Numbered from the stretch's first letter, positions 22,841-36,390 are shown. The stretch is DNA of 64,000 nucleotides from Gerris lacustris (GCA_951217055.1 OX578282.1:29037157-29101156), one strand, 5' to 3'. Notes: generated from the sequence alone by a model not told the origin. Made by a program: numbers and translations.

Positions 22841-25364
22841 TTTTTGCAAAAAAAGGTGACTTACTAAAGAAGGAATATTTCTAGTCCGGATATAAAAATG
22901 GAGCTACAAGAAAAACTTAAGCAATAATTGACTTAGACACTAAGATGTATACCGTACATTAGGATTTGTAAATATTAACAACTAAGCCTGAAATTCAGTT
23001 TGTGTTACATTTTCATTATGATCGTTCCATTGTTTATACTAGGTTATTGTTAAGAATGATAAAGTATTTCCAATTCCTCCAAGAATATCCTGGGATAGGA
23101 TTTCAAGAGCCTGTTGCAGTGGCAATCTTTTTTGGGATGGTGTAAAATAGGAAGATCTTGTCTATTCAAGTCACTCTTCTTCACTTAAGCAATTACATCA
23201 CTTGAAAGACTGTTAGTGGAACTTATTCTATTCAATCTTCATACATAAACACATTATAGCACTGAACACTTAATATAGTTAAGATGACAGGTCTCCATAA
23301 TAAACTCAAACTTTGATAGAAGTGCTCCTTCATTGATCTTAAAATTTCATTCAATTTTAAATCTCACATCACATCTAGTACCTTAATTTTTACAATCTTT
23401 TCGTTATCTATAGAAGCCCTTGACTTATCCAGGATATTGTACCAAATACGTCTAAATCTTGATTGATCAAGTTTTAAATTGGATGAACCCCAACGTTTCA
23501 TCGTACTAATGGGAGTTTGCTCGTAATGTATGTCATCACCCACTAATTATCATATACAAATCCCTTGAGAATAAGCCCTACCTTACCTAACGCTTGAAAC
23601 GTCAGAATGCACATAATCTCAGACACGGTCACTCCCAAAAGATAAAACTTTTAGACTTAGGCAGCGCTGTATAATATAGTAGCTTATCATTAGTAAGACA
23701 AGTGTGACTGTAAACACTTTAGTTTGGAATTTTCGTTTCCTAGGCTTTAAAAAGATTTTATGTAGCTATCTCTATATAGCATTTGTACTATATATAGCTA
23801 AGTGGTTGGCTATTTGTCCACGATTTTGAGTAATTGTGAATAATATTGCATAAGAAACTTTCTAGCCATTTCAATTGCTCACAGCTAATTTCAACAGCTT
23901 TAACTGGATCTGCAGTATTTTTCTCAAACATTTGCCTTCCATCCAACTTTATCTTGGACTTTCCGGCCCTTCGTATATCAAGAGTCTGTGAATCCTTCAT
24001 ATATCCTCATACTGTGAATCATTCATATATCCTGTAACTTGGATCTCCTCCTTGTTTCTCCATGCCATCTAATTCTAATTTAGCATCCATGTTATGTTTT
24101 ATTATGCTCTACAACCACCTTTTACTCGCATACCTGTTGCATGCTCAAGCCACATCAGGATTAACATGCTCGCAACTCACTCCAAATCAATAGATTTAAT
24201 CAAGAAATTTTATTATATTCTCAAGGTGTACATCCGCCTTAACATGTTATGGTTAATAATCGTCCTATACTCATATATAAAGCCAAGCTTCTAAAACATC
24301 ACTAATAACCCTGGCACTTGGCAAATTTCACAATAAATAAAAACCAAGTTACAGCATAAATAAACACAACTATAAACTTAAATCCATTACAATAATACAA
24401 ATAAGACTTACTAAGATATAATAATACCTACCTATTTATTAAAGAAATAAATTAGATCATGTCTCGTAAAATACTTTATATACATAACAATATCTACTAA
24501 ACTGTAAATTTCAAATGAAATATAAGATACATTAATCAAATAATATCTATATTTCAAATACACGATATACTATTTATAATCAAACGAATATATTAAAAGG
24601 GTATAATAAACATGTAAGGAGGAAAGTATTTTATACACAAGTATAATAGTGGGTAATAAAATAATAAAGCTCCCCATATAATTTATCTTGTAAAATAACT
24701 CTTTACTGATCGTGAGCTTTTTTTATTGTTATATTATTTTTTATTACAATATATATATATTTCTATGGGGATATAATAAAGGTATGTAAATCTCGCTTCT
24801 CTGTGCAGTGGAATCAGGCTATCATAAATCTCACCCAAGGCTTGAGACTATAAAAATTTATTACATATAATTCGGAAAAAAATTCACTATATTATGTGTA
24901 ATAAATAATATGATATGTATATTGTATTTTTTTTTATATTCTTATTTTCTTGACACGATATTTTATATTATAATATGTATATATTTTTAATTTATTATTT
25001 TTATATGTTACACACACAAGTATATTTAATATTAAAATTAACTAAAATCACTCGTTTGCATGTTGTATTATTGGTGTTTTAGGTAGACACGTGGAATATA
25101 GAAGCCCTTACTCTATGTGTATTAAATAATATAAATATATCAAATTTTTGATCTGTTTGTGTATACTGTTTTCTGTTTTTTGTATTAGTTTATCCCAATA
25201 TAAGCATAATTACCTTAGGTATAGACAATTTTATATTTTAATTACTTAATAACTTACCTACTTCCTAGTAATAAATTGTTTATACATCGTATATAAAAAA
25301 GTTAGAGTTATTATTTACAGTGATAATAGCAACATTTGTAGTTGTTCAGCTAAATTTTAAATTG
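22841..25364. other. Unannotated stretch
   Basis: No reading frame, RNA or element recognised. The ORFs near 23788-24037 and 24094-24294 lack coding features. Confidence 0.5.
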
Positions 25365-25835
25365 TTGACATTATCTTAAGAAAAATAAAAATAAAAATGT
25401 GTTGACACATTAGGAAATGTTACTGTTTTATTTATTTATTTTTTTTTTTTTTAATTAAAAAAAGCTAATAGGTAACGCCTTATTTAACCTGTTTTATTAA
25501 ATAGTTTAAGTCAAAAAAGGAAATAAGTAGAGTCAAATATAAAACGACGAATAAAAATAACATGACATTTTATTTAAGTCAAAATAATGTTATTAAAGCA
25601 TTATCTTTAAGAAAAATAAAAATAAAACAGTGTTGAAACATTAGGAAAAATTACTGTTTTATTTTATTTTTTCTTATTATTTAAAAAAGCTTTTAGCCAA
25701 CGCCTTATTTAACCTGTTTTATCAAATAGTTCATTAAGTCAAATAGTTTATTAAGTCAAAAAAGTAAATAATTAGAGTCAAATCTAAAACGACGAATAAA
25801 AATAACATGAAAGGTTATTTAAGTCAAAATAATTA
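25365..25835 (+). repeat. ~230 bp tandem duplication
   Basis: Two consecutive units share 'aagaaaaataaaaataaaa', 'gtgttga.acattaggaaa', 'aacgccttatttaacctg' and 'aaaacgacgaataaaaataa'. The second unit carries a short internal duplication of 'tcattaagtcaaatag'. Very AT-rich, non-coding. Confidence 0.85.
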
Positions 25836-25845
25836 AATATGTTCG

Positions 25846-25893
25846 TTCTTCAGAACGACCACAGTGCTTTCGTTGCCTCAAGTAAGCTCGGAA
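25846..25893 (+). repeat. Family A 3' terminus
   Basis: 'gttcgttcttcagaacgaccac' then 'gctttcgttgcctcaagtaagctcggaag' matches the 3' end of the Family A copies. Confidence 0.65.
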
Positions 25894-26129
25894 GCATAGA
25901 TGTGTGTTATAAAATGTTCTAAAAAACTTGTACATTATAAAATTTAACGAAAGATCGAATTAGATTATCTCAAACAAGATACCACATTGTATAGAATTTC
26001 CATAGCTAACTATAATACAAATAATTTACTCCTATGCATAATAAAATATTTTAATTATATATGATTATTATCGTATGATTCTTTTTAAACGGCTTTCACA
26101 TCATGATTATTTTGTGATGGCTCGAGAAG

Positions 26130-26300
26130 CCAATATTAGAGGGGAGGAGAAAATAAATTACAGGTAAGTGTGGAGAGCAGCGAAGAAATAATTAATATAG
26201 GTTTTAGCTGTCGACTAGTCAATGACTAATTAACTTCATATCGACGCTTCCCGCCTCACTTATAATAATAATATAAACGCTCTTATAATTCCACGAGAAC
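26130..26300. promoter_or_regulatory. Repeat-poor block, candidate regulatory DNA
   Basis: Mixed-composition block in AT-rich surroundings. It contains an exact 5' splice-site consensus CAG|GTAAGTG at 26161-26170, and 'ctaattaacttcatatcgac', whose TAATTA core is homeodomain-like. No upstream exon can be recognised, so neither a splice donor nor an enhancer is established. Confidence 0.2.
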
Positions 26301-26797
26301 GTGGTAAGGTTATATTTTTAATATTATAACATAACTACTACCTTCCTCCCTCAGAGAGCATCTAGTCGCCTCTTATTTTTAAACACCTATAGTTTTAAAA
26401 GAAAATTTTTCTTCTCCATAATTTACAGTTTTTGAAATATTAAAAATTATTATAAAAAAAAACAACACCGCTATGCGTGATAAGAACAGGTTTAATTTTT
26501 TTTATTTTACTAAAATTTTAAATAATTAATTGAGGTGTTTTCTGCAACACTGGATTTTTAGGAGTGAAAAAAGTTGTTAAGGCCAACATTATTTCAATGT
26601 AATTTACAGAGAAGTATGACTTTTTTTTCTTTTTTTTACCCAAAAATATTTTGTAAATATTTTAAATGATTATTCAATTCTGTTTTTCTTTAATGATTTC
26701 TTTTTTTTTAAATTGTTATAGCTATAGGTATTTATTTCACTAATTTTAAATCTTTCGAAAGAAGCTTTTTAATTTTTATAAGTCGTAATGGAAAATA

Positions 26798-26827
26798 AAC
26801 GTTCAACAACAGCATTTGTTGAACGTT
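26798..26827. repeat. Short perfect hairpin
   Basis: 12-bp arms AACGTTCAACAA/TTGTTGAACGTT around a 6-nt loop. Confidence 0.85.
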
Positions 26828-26831
26828 GTGA

Positions 26832-27227
26832 GTGTTTGTTTACTTATTGTCTTGTCTTAAGAGTAACAACTTTAACTATTTTCGACGAAGGCAGCTAATC
26901 TGGTTTGAGCTGCCTGTAAATCGCTCCAGCAATAAAATTACCCGGACTAAGGAAACCCTCGGTAAACCTAGAAATGCAAAATCACTGCCAACCTCTTCTC
27001 TCCAGTCGTTTTTACGAGTACCACCTCTAACCACCTGGTATATCTTGTTGTGGCCTCGAGTTAACTTCACGATGCACTACACACCTCTGAAAATGCTTCC
27101 ACTCGTGAATGCGATCATGCTTTCAAGCGCGAACAAGCGAAATACGGACCCGTATTATTATGATCGCTATCTTTCTTACTTTTCCACCCTAAGGTCGGCT
27201 TCTCAATTGTTGGCTCGAGTACAGTGA
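26832..27227 (+). other. Longest plain ORF (131 codons), function unrecognised
   Basis: The ORF lies in a more GC-balanced block (about 26870-27230), but the translation shows no domain, signal or family pattern I recognise, and the opposite strand is also partly open. It may be chance or a relic of an exon or repeat. I do not regard it as a supported gene. Confidence 0.15.
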
Positions 27228-27480
27228 ACACCATGTCTTAAGAGATGAGATATAAAGGGTATGTATATGTATGTTTGTTTGTGCTTTATAGAATTCGACA
27301 CCGTTTGACCGATCGCCATGAAAGTTGGCAAATGCATGTATTTTTTCATGGAAAATGATTTATATGATTTAAAAATTTAAATTTTCGTAAACAAGGGTAC
27401 AGGGTCAAATTAGTGTATACCCTTCATGATTCATGTCGTTGGAAAGCTCTTTAAGAGTACAGTAATTGTTGTTATGAACA
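27228..27480 (+). repeat. Arthropod-type repeat with 'accgtttgaccgatcgccatgaaa' word
   Basis: The word 'gaccgatcgccatgaaagtt' and following 'cgttggaaagctctt' belong to a class of short conserved words ('gaccgatttngatgaaattt') that recur in several repeat families of this window (19800, 28155, 36960, 58920). Boundaries are not defined. Confidence 0.4.
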
Positions 27481-27728
27481 CTTTTGTCATATTTAAAATG
27501 GGAAAAAAATGCTATTTATTTAAAAATTAGAATCCATGTTCTCCACATGGTCAACAATATGTTGCTTGCTCCAGAGTAGGAACTCCAAAAACTCTGTATA
27601 TCTATAACACCAAATCAGAAAACAAAAAATATTGTTTATCCGCTGGTGTTACGGTATTAATTAGCATTAGTTTAATTAATTTTAAGTTTAATTATGTATT
27701 TTTATATTAATTATATATTATCAATATT

Positions 27729-28372
27729 GTGAATAGTATTGTTCATTCACGTGAATTATTAATAAAATATACTGTCAATTGGTGTGGCAATAGCTTCATC
27801 GCATCCTATCCACGTACTTTATTGATTTTATGCTTTTACAAGCCATTATTGTCTAATTGGTTTAATTGTTTCCCCCCTTTTTTTGTAATCTGTCAAAATT
27901 GTTTTGATTTTTTACACGAATTAAAGTATCAATTTAGCAAAAGTTTAAAGAGCGCTGACGGTTCAAATTAATCTAGAGATATCTGCGGGTTACTTTCGAT
28001 TAACTATAAAAGTTTCATTCAAATCAGATAAGTACTTATGAAGCTATAGGTGTAAATAATTGTATGTCTGTGCGCATGTGGTAGAGAAACAAATAGGCGC
28101 AGAAGGTTGAAACTTATATGGGACCAACAATGGGCTAATTATGACCTATTACCCAAATTTCATTAAAATTGGACGTGTAGTTTTTAAGATATGTTGGTTC
28201 GCAAAAATTGAATGACAGACCGACCGACAGACAGACACGGAACCAAAAATGTTCCCTGATGTCTGAAACGGTTTTTTGTCTAAGAATTTGTCGGAGACCT
28301 AACATTTTTTCGCTCTTCAGAACGATCACATAGCTTTCGTTACCTTCGGTAAGCTCGGAACCAAAAAATGTA
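27729..28372 (+). repeat. Family A, longest copy (~640 bp)
   Basis: Runs from 'tggtgtggcaatagcttcatcgcatcc' through 'gcgcatgtggtagagaaac', 'ccaacaatgggctaattatgacc', 'ttcattaaaattggacgtgtagtttttaa' and 'gaccgaccgacagacagaca' to the terminal 'ttcggtaagctcggaacc'. Other copies and pieces lie at 1-125, 4035-4150, 11755-12080, 12739-12945, 25846-25893, 32150-32216, 32765-33235 and 39156-39650. No ORF, no terminal inverted repeats and no obvious target duplication. A Helitron-type or other non-autonomous element is possible but unproven. Confidence 0.75.
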
Positions 28373-28489
28373 TATAGTTCATTATCTATTTATATCAATA
28401 AAAATTATGCAATCTCATCAGTATAAGCCATCTTTCATTATTCTATAACGAATAAAGATTCTAAATTACATACACATTCCCCATATTTA

Positions 28490-28545
28490 AATATACAGAG
28501 GTAAATAATTATATACAGACAGGACAGGTCTGCCGGGTTTTGCTA
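28490..28545 (+). mobile_element. Possible Helitron-like 3' end
   Basis: 'cagacaggacaggtctgccgg' then 'gttttgCTAG|T' resembles the CTRR-T ending of Helitrons. The hairpin that should precede it is weak, so this is a low-confidence call. Confidence 0.25.
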
Positions 28546-28704
28546 GTAATATATAAGTGTATAATATATATGTGTGTATTATTTGACAATTTTTACCAAC
28601 CTAAATATGTCAATATATACATTTGTTTTTTACACGATTTTATTTAACTTCACTTGTTTGTGTGGTGCAGACTATCATTTAAACTAACTTTCAGTCTGCA
28701 GTCT

Positions 28705-28873
28705 ACCTAGAAAGCTGAAATTTTCAACAGCTTATGTATTTCCGACAACGTAGAAAGCTGAAACTTTCACAGATTATGTATTTCCGACAACGTAGAAAGC
28801 TGAAACTTTCACAGATTATGTATTTCCGACTACCTAGATAGCTGAAACTTTCGCAGATTTTGTATTTCCCGTG
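28705..28873. repeat. 42-bp minisatellite, about 4 copies
   Basis: The unit 'gtagaaagctgaaactttcacagattatgtatttccgac.ac' is repeated about four times; the middle two copies are identical. Because 42 is a multiple of three, it creates a repetitive ORF on the minus strand, which I do not take as a gene. Confidence 0.9.
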
Positions 28874-29394
28874 ACAATGCAAGTTAATAAAAAAATACAA
28901 TTTTTTTTTTTTGTTTAATTGTATATTGGTTATTTTTTGGAAAAATCTCAACAACCGCAATTGTAATGGACATTTTTTAAACGCTTCTCTTTAAAATGTT
29001 CATATTGTATGTGTGTGTGTCATAGTATCGATTTTTTTATTGTATGTAAATAAGAACGTAGTTAAAACAAGAGGTAGTATAATAGCTCCTGTCTGACAGG
29101 TGAAATACTAAAGTTATAGCTCTAGATAAACTAGATGTCTACATGAATCATACCAAGTTCCACAATATTTCTAACTTAACATTTGCATAAATAACTCGTC
29201 ATACGATCTAACTAGACAACAAACACCTCTCCAATTAACTACAATAATAAAACCTTATCAATATGTTAATTACACTTTATAACTTATCATAAAACATTTT
29301 TTTTTCTCAAAATTATTATAAGGGTATGATTATCGCAAATTATATACAAATGTAACCCTATTTTGAGAAAATAATTATACACACACAAAGAGAC

Positions 29395-31769
<2,375 letters not shown>

Positions 31770-31995
31770 TAGGGTACGGCCACAGTGCATGCTGGTTTTC
31801 CGAATCAGGTTCAGGCTCAGAAAACAAGCGCGAGAATTAAACAGTGTGGTTAAAGCTGGTGGCCAGCCATAGGGTAAGCAGGCAACTGGTTGCGCGCGCA
31901 GGGTTCGGAGTCAGAGATTTTACCGGAATGTGTAGTTTTCACTCTTGTTTCAGATTCTGACTGCTATCAGTGCGCACGGACTGTAATATAACTAC
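31770..31995. mobile_element. Possible MITE with weak terminal inverted repeats
   Basis: A GC-balanced 225-bp block begins 'agggtacggccacagtgcatgc' and ends '.cagtgcgcacggactgtaat', which pair imperfectly when inverted. The clean boundary with AT-rich flanks suggests an inserted element; the class is unknown. Confidence 0.3.
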
Positions 31996-32149
31996 TGACC
32001 TTGTTTAATTTTTTGCGTTTGGAGTTATTTAATAAACCTTTTTCTTGGTTATATACAAATACTTACTTCTTGTCTTTTAAAAATTAGAACAATGTTACAT
32101 TTAAAAAAATAACGGAGGAAGCATTTAAATAAATGTGAAAATAATGGAT

Positions 32150-32216
32150 TGCAAAACCATAAAATCAATAAAAAATACGTGATAGGATGCGAGAAAGCTG
32201 CTACACTAATTGGGAG
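32150..32216 (-). repeat. Family A 5' part
   Basis: 'cataaaatcaataaa.aatacgtgataggatgcgag' is the reverse complement of the beginning of the Family A copy at 27776-27840. Confidence 0.6.
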
Positions 32217-32764
32217 TCTATTTTATGTGTGTATGTGTGTGTAAATAATCTATTTCTTCTTTTATAACTAAAATTACAAAAATAAATTAATGTAATAATT
32301 AATTTATTGTTTTTTACTGCATATATTTAGAAAAAAAAATATATTGAATACATTTAGAAAAACTTTTGTAACTTTAATAGGTTTCTAGATATATTTTGTT
32401 GAGAACCGAAGAAAGAAACTAGAACTATTTTATTTATTAGGACACAAGTGATTTACAGTGAGTATCTACTATAAATAATAATTAGCTAAGGTTTGCTCGT
32501 TATTCTCTAGAATAATTACCCAACAAACAACTACATAGTGTATATGGAGTTTTTCTATTATATTTATTTTTATTGCTAGTTGCTTTCAATTATGAAAGAT
32601 TTAATGTGTGCAAGAATGAAAAATAAATAAAAAAAAAACCTTTAATGGTCTTTTAAAATGTTGGCAGCGCAATAATAACATTTATATTTTTTAAAAAATG
32701 CTTACAGGAATGAAGAAATACGATTTAACTACAATCGAATTGCTAGTTTTCAGGCTTTTTGAGG

Positions 32765-33235
32765 CTATGTGTACATGGCACATAACTTCCTCACGTACTA
32801 TTATTTGACTAATGACCTCATGAAAATTAAAAGTGTGGATTTTAAGTTCAGCCTCAATTTTTTATTCATAATAAATTTGTGTCGACGGTTAAAATTGATA
32901 TGACAAACCATTCAAATAGGATAAGTCTTTTTAAATATACATTTGGTGTATATAATTGTTAATAAAAATAAGTTAGTAGCATGCGGAAGGTACCAATGTG
33001 TGCAGAAGGTTAAAATATGGGAACAACTGTGGGCTGCTAATTATGAGCTACCATTTAAATGGTGGTTTTTAAGTTATTATGGTTCCCAAAAAAAAATTGT
33101 CGACATACTAAGAGGCAGGCATGAGACAAAACATTTTCCCTGATGTCCTGAAACGTATTTCTGTCTAGGAAATTTTTGAATTCACATAAAAGTCACAATG
33201 CATCGATTGCCTGCGGTAAGCTCGAAAACAAAATT
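32765..33235 (+). repeat. Family A copy
   Basis: Starts near 'gcacataacttcctcacgtac' and follows the Family A order 'gtgtgcagaaggtt', 'caactgtgggct', 'ttcccaaaaaaaaattg', 'ttttccctgatgtcctgaaacg' to the terminal 'gcctgcggtaagctcg'. Diverged; no ORF. Confidence 0.65.
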
Positions 33236-33699
33236 CGCAAAGTCTTAGAAATTATATTATTATTATATTATACCTTGTTTTTATAAGCTATGCAATTTAC
33301 ATGAAACTTCGTTTTATTTATATAATTTAATGTTTCATTTATACATTTATTATTTTGGAAACTATAATTTTTGGAATTATATTTTTTTATTTTATCGTAT
33401 TGCATTAATATGAAGGAAATAAAGATATTACAGGTAAAATATTAAGAAAGTTACCATCTCATAAAGTAATAAGAATATTAACATCATTTTATTTAATCGT
33501 TAACTGGGTTTTTATATTTATAGCTCTGAAATAAAGAGATAGAGGGAGGTCATAAGTTATAAAGTTATAAACAATGAAGAAAAACCTTAAAAGTTTAATA
33601 AACTTTGCGATAATCTTCCTCTCTTCAATTTTGTAACACGGCGTTTAAATAATAAAACATGCTTAATCGAAAATTTTCCCCAAAATATAATTAACGAAG

Positions 33700-34130
33700 A
33701 AGGATGGGGATGTTTTTGAAAATTTTGGATTTCGTCCGGATAAAAGATTTTAAATACGGAGGGGGTAAATACAAGGCGAATGAGGGCTTAAAGAAGAAAA
33801 GGCGATATTGGAGGAGAATGGGGTAAATCCAGGGACTCCCGTAAATCTTTCATGCCTTTAATAAATTCCCCTATAAATTCCTTCTGTGAAGCAGGACGGA
33901 GTAATAAAGAGCCTTTATAGCGCCCTCCCTTTCAGCCCCATAAATAAACTGTTAAATGCAATTATTACGTGTTTATGAAGCAAAACTTTCTCAGCGGAGA
34001 GAGGCCCCCTTGTTGTTTTCCAAAGACCGTAAATTTTATAAAATGCTTCTACTCCCTCTAGCTCTAGCTTTATAATAGTTGACCGATAGTTTGATCCGAT
34101 GAACAGACCCACGCAACCATTTTACTATAA
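33700..34130. promoter_or_regulatory. Repeat-poor block, candidate cis-regulatory DNA
   Basis: About 430 bp of complex sequence with balanced composition, including 'cctttaataaattcccctataaatt', 'cctttatagcgccctcc', 'cccataaataaactg' and 'ttattacgtgtttatg'. These are AT-core words of the type bound by homeodomain and forkhead factors, set in a GC-balanced background. No exon is convincing. The block resembles conserved non-coding DNA near developmental genes; this is inference. Confidence 0.3.
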
Positions 34131-35020
34131 ATAAACATTTATTTAGAAATGTTTCAATGCTAGTGGTCACAGTCTAACTTAAATATAGTAACACTTATTC
34201 ATTTTGAAATAGCTGTATTTTAAGTAACAATATTTTTCGTTTAACCAAGAAAAGTAGAGGTAAAAGTTTGACGGTTATAGCTGTAAATATAACGATAAGG
34301 TTATTTGCTAAAGTATACTAAAATAGCAGGACAATTATTATTGCAGTTGTTCAGGCCCACCTGAACTCTTAATATTTGCCAAGGACCCTGCCAAATCTTG
34401 GGGAACCAGGACCTGGAGGAACGTAAAGGACCTCGTGTCAAGACACGAAAGAAAAAGTAAATATTTCAAAATTAAAGCAAAATCAAACAAAAAATTATGT
34501 TGATCAAGATCAAAAAAATGTTATGTCGTTTTAAGGAGTTTTAACACGAAATTTATCATAAGGGATCTCCAAACATTATAAGTACGTATTAGAATTAAAA
34601 AAGTAGCAATGATTGAATATTAAACGATAATGTTCCTTGTTGATACTCAAGATTTCTAAAGAAAATATAATAACATAATAATATAAATTACTTTTATGTA
34701 CATTGTTCATTGACTGCTATGATGTATTCTCTTTATTTCTTTTATAATACTTTTTGCTATTTTTCGGATTTGATTTCGGCATTGTCGTTAGAGTGTATTT
34801 CGAACTAAAAAATCTTCCTAACTTTAAAGCCTCTAGCGGTTTTTATGATTTTCTAGGAGATACTTTAGTAGTAAGAAGATTTTAAGATTAGCTAATATGA
34901 AACTTTATTGGGTGGGTGGCAGCATTTTCGTTGCTGCATTGTTTTTTTGTTTTCTGATACCTATTATATTTCTATTTCATAGTGTAAGCGTGATTCCTGA
35001 TGTTAAATATATATTTAGAA
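34131..35020. other. Unannotated AT-rich stretch
   Basis: No gene or element ends seen. A patch near 34355-34445 is GC-balanced. Confidence 0.5.
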
Positions 35021-35129
35021 ATTCAATTTTTTAAGTTTTTGGTAGTTTTCATACTACGGAAAGTTAAGTTTTAATTTAAATCAAATTATAATTATTATTA
35101 ACTACGGGAAACAGACAGTGAAAAATACA

Positions 35130-35202
35130 CTCCTGTGCCGGGATTTGAACCACGGGCCTCTATATTTCCAGTATAGCGCTCTTCCATCTAAGCTACGCAG
35201 GA
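35130..35202 (-). tRNA. tRNA-like sequence, anticodon GGA (Ser-type), probably pseudo
   Basis: 73 nt: acceptor TCCTGCG with CACAGGA (one C-A mismatch), A box 'tagcttagatgg', a sound D stem, anticodon stem CTATA/TATAG with loop CTGGAAA (anticodon GGA), and B box 'ggttcaaatcc'. The variable loop has only 5 nt, whereas eukaryotic tRNA-Ser has a long variable arm, and the T stem CGTGG/CCCGG has two mismatches. It is therefore a tRNA-derived repeat or pseudogene with intact pol III promoter boxes rather than a normal serine tRNA. Confidence 0.55.
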
Positions 35203-35477
35203 GAATGATTTTTCACTACCGTAATCGATAACTAGTCCCGAATCCAAGCTTTCAATATTCATATACATTTAGATAGTCAATATTTATGACATTAGAACTA
35301 AACCAGAATTAACGCTTATAATTATAAAGTACTCAATTAGTACCTGTACCTTGTACAATCAATTCGAAATTCAATTTTTTAAGTTTTTGGTAGTTTTCAT
35401 ACTACGGAAAGTTAAATTTTAATTTAAATCAAATTATAATTATTATTAACTACGGGAAACAGACAGTGAAAAATACA

Positions 35478-35501
35478 CTCCTGTGCCGGGATTTGAACCA
35501 C
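35478..35501 (-). pseudogene. tRNA-like 3' fragment at array junction
   Basis: Only the last ~24 nt of the tRNA-like unit remain before the inversion point. Confidence 0.7.
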
Positions 35502-35632
35502 AAAAAATAAGCGTTATAAGCGTTAATTCTGGTTTAGTTCTAATGTCATAAATATTGACTGTCTAAATGTATATGAATATTGAAAGCTTGGATTCGGGAC
35601 TAGTTATCGATTACGGTAGTGAAAAATCATTC

Positions 35633-35705
35633 TCCTGCGTAGCTTAGATGGAAGAGCGCTATACTGGAAATATAGAGGCCCGTGGTTCAAATCCCGGCAC
35701 AGGAG
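35633..35705 (+). tRNA. tRNA-like sequence, anticodon GGA, copy 2
   Basis: Same 73-nt sequence as 35130-35202 in the opposite orientation. A T5 run at 35711-35715 could serve as a pol III terminator. The flanks form partly complementary arms ('gtgaaaaat' and 'atttttcac') around it. Confidence 0.55.
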
Positions 35706-35980
35706 TGTATTTTTCACTGTCTGTTTCCCGTAGTTAATAATAATTATAATTTGATTTAAATTAAAATTTAACTTTCCGTAGTATGAAAACTACCAAAAAC
35801 TTAAAAAATTGAATTTCGAATTGATTGTACAAGGTACAGGTACTAATTGAGTACTTTATAATTATAAGCGTTAATTCTGGTTTAGTTCTAATGTCATAAA
35901 TATTGACTGTCTAAATGTATATGAATATTGAAAGCTTGGATTCGGGACTAGTTATCGATTACGGTAGTGAAAAATCATTC

Positions 35981-36053
35981 TCCTGCGTAGCTTAGATGGA
36001 AGAGCGCTATACTGGAAATATAGAGGCCCGTGGTTCAAATCCCGGCACAGGAG
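35981..36053 (+). tRNA. tRNA-like sequence, anticodon GGA, copy 3
   Basis: Identical to 35633-35705 as read; second unit of the plus-oriented tandem pair. Confidence 0.55.
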
Positions 36054-36232
36054 TGTATTTTTCACTGTCTGTTTCCCGTAGTTAATAATAATTATAATTT
36101 GATTTATATATATTTAGCTAAACTAAACCGTTTAGAAACGAACCACAAATATGAACATTCCACAAATTGAAAACATGGTGGTAATAGAATAATGAAAAAC
36201 GGAAAGCCTCTCCATAAAAGGAATGTTTATTC

Positions 36233-36280
36233 CACATATAAGTTGTTTTCGGCCTCTTGACCATCATCAGTGCCTACAAT
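36233..36280 (-). ncRNA. Hammerhead ribozyme-like motif, core intact
   Basis: Minus strand: ..GGCA-CUGAUGA (36270-36264)-U-GGUC-AAGA-GGCC-GAAA (36250-36247). The CUGANGA and GAAA core segments are exact and stem II is 4 bp including one U-G. Downstream, AACAACUUA has a C-C mismatch where the sister copy forms stem III, so cleavage may be impaired. Confidence 0.5.
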
Positions 36281-36350
36281 AAGAAATAAATAAAGCTACT
36301 TCAGTACTATGTATATAAAAAAAAGCAGTGTATGTTTACTTCTTATTGTA

Positions 36351-36390
36351 GGCACTAATGATGGCCGAGAGGCCGAAAACTAGTTATGTG
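36351..36390 (+). ncRNA. Hammerhead ribozyme-like motif, core G5 changed to A
   Basis: Plus strand: GGCA-CUAAUGA (36355-36361)-U-GGCC-GAGA-GGCC-GAAA (36375-36378)-ACUAGUU-A-UGUG. Stem II is 4 GC pairs capped by a GNRA loop. AAC/GUU forms stem III with a 2-nt loop, A86 is the H17 position, and GCA/UGU forms stem I. The core base G5 is A here, which is expected to inactivate the ribozyme. Confidence 0.5.

Larger units (their letters stand above)
35021..36106. repeat. Head-to-head tandem array of 348-bp tRNA-like units
   Basis: Two minus-oriented units (35021-35368 complete, 35369-~35502 partial) meet two plus-oriented units (~35510-35757 and on to ~36106). The period is 348 bp in both arms (35021 to 35369; 35632 to 35980). 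Units are nearly identical. Each complete unit carries a 73-nt tRNA-like sequence. At the junction (~35502-35510) a minus unit is cut inside its tRNA-like part and joined to a plus unit. The whole can fold into a long hairpin. Confidence 0.92.

Noticed and set aside
23788..24037. Antisense pair of ~65-codon ORFs
   Set aside because: No recognisable motif or splice context; either strand equally open.
26832..27227. 131-codon ORF as a host gene
   Set aside because: No domain, no homologous pattern recognised, and the opposite strand is also open; kept only as a low-confidence note.
28300..28325. Minus-strand CUGAAGA-GC-GAAA as a hammerhead
   Set aside because: Only two bases separate the core segments, so stem II is absent.
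28724..28960. Repetitive-protein ORF 'CESFSFLRCRKYII..'
   Set aside because: Produced by a 42-bp minisatellite whose length is a multiple of three.
33140..33160. Hammerhead-like 'ctgatgtcctgaaacg' at the Family A 3' end
   Set aside because: It has CUGAUG and GAAA words, but the core A9 and any stem II are missing.
34355..34445. GC-balanced patch with 'gttcaggcccacctgaact'
   Set aside because: The inverted words are short and I could not place them in an element or gene.
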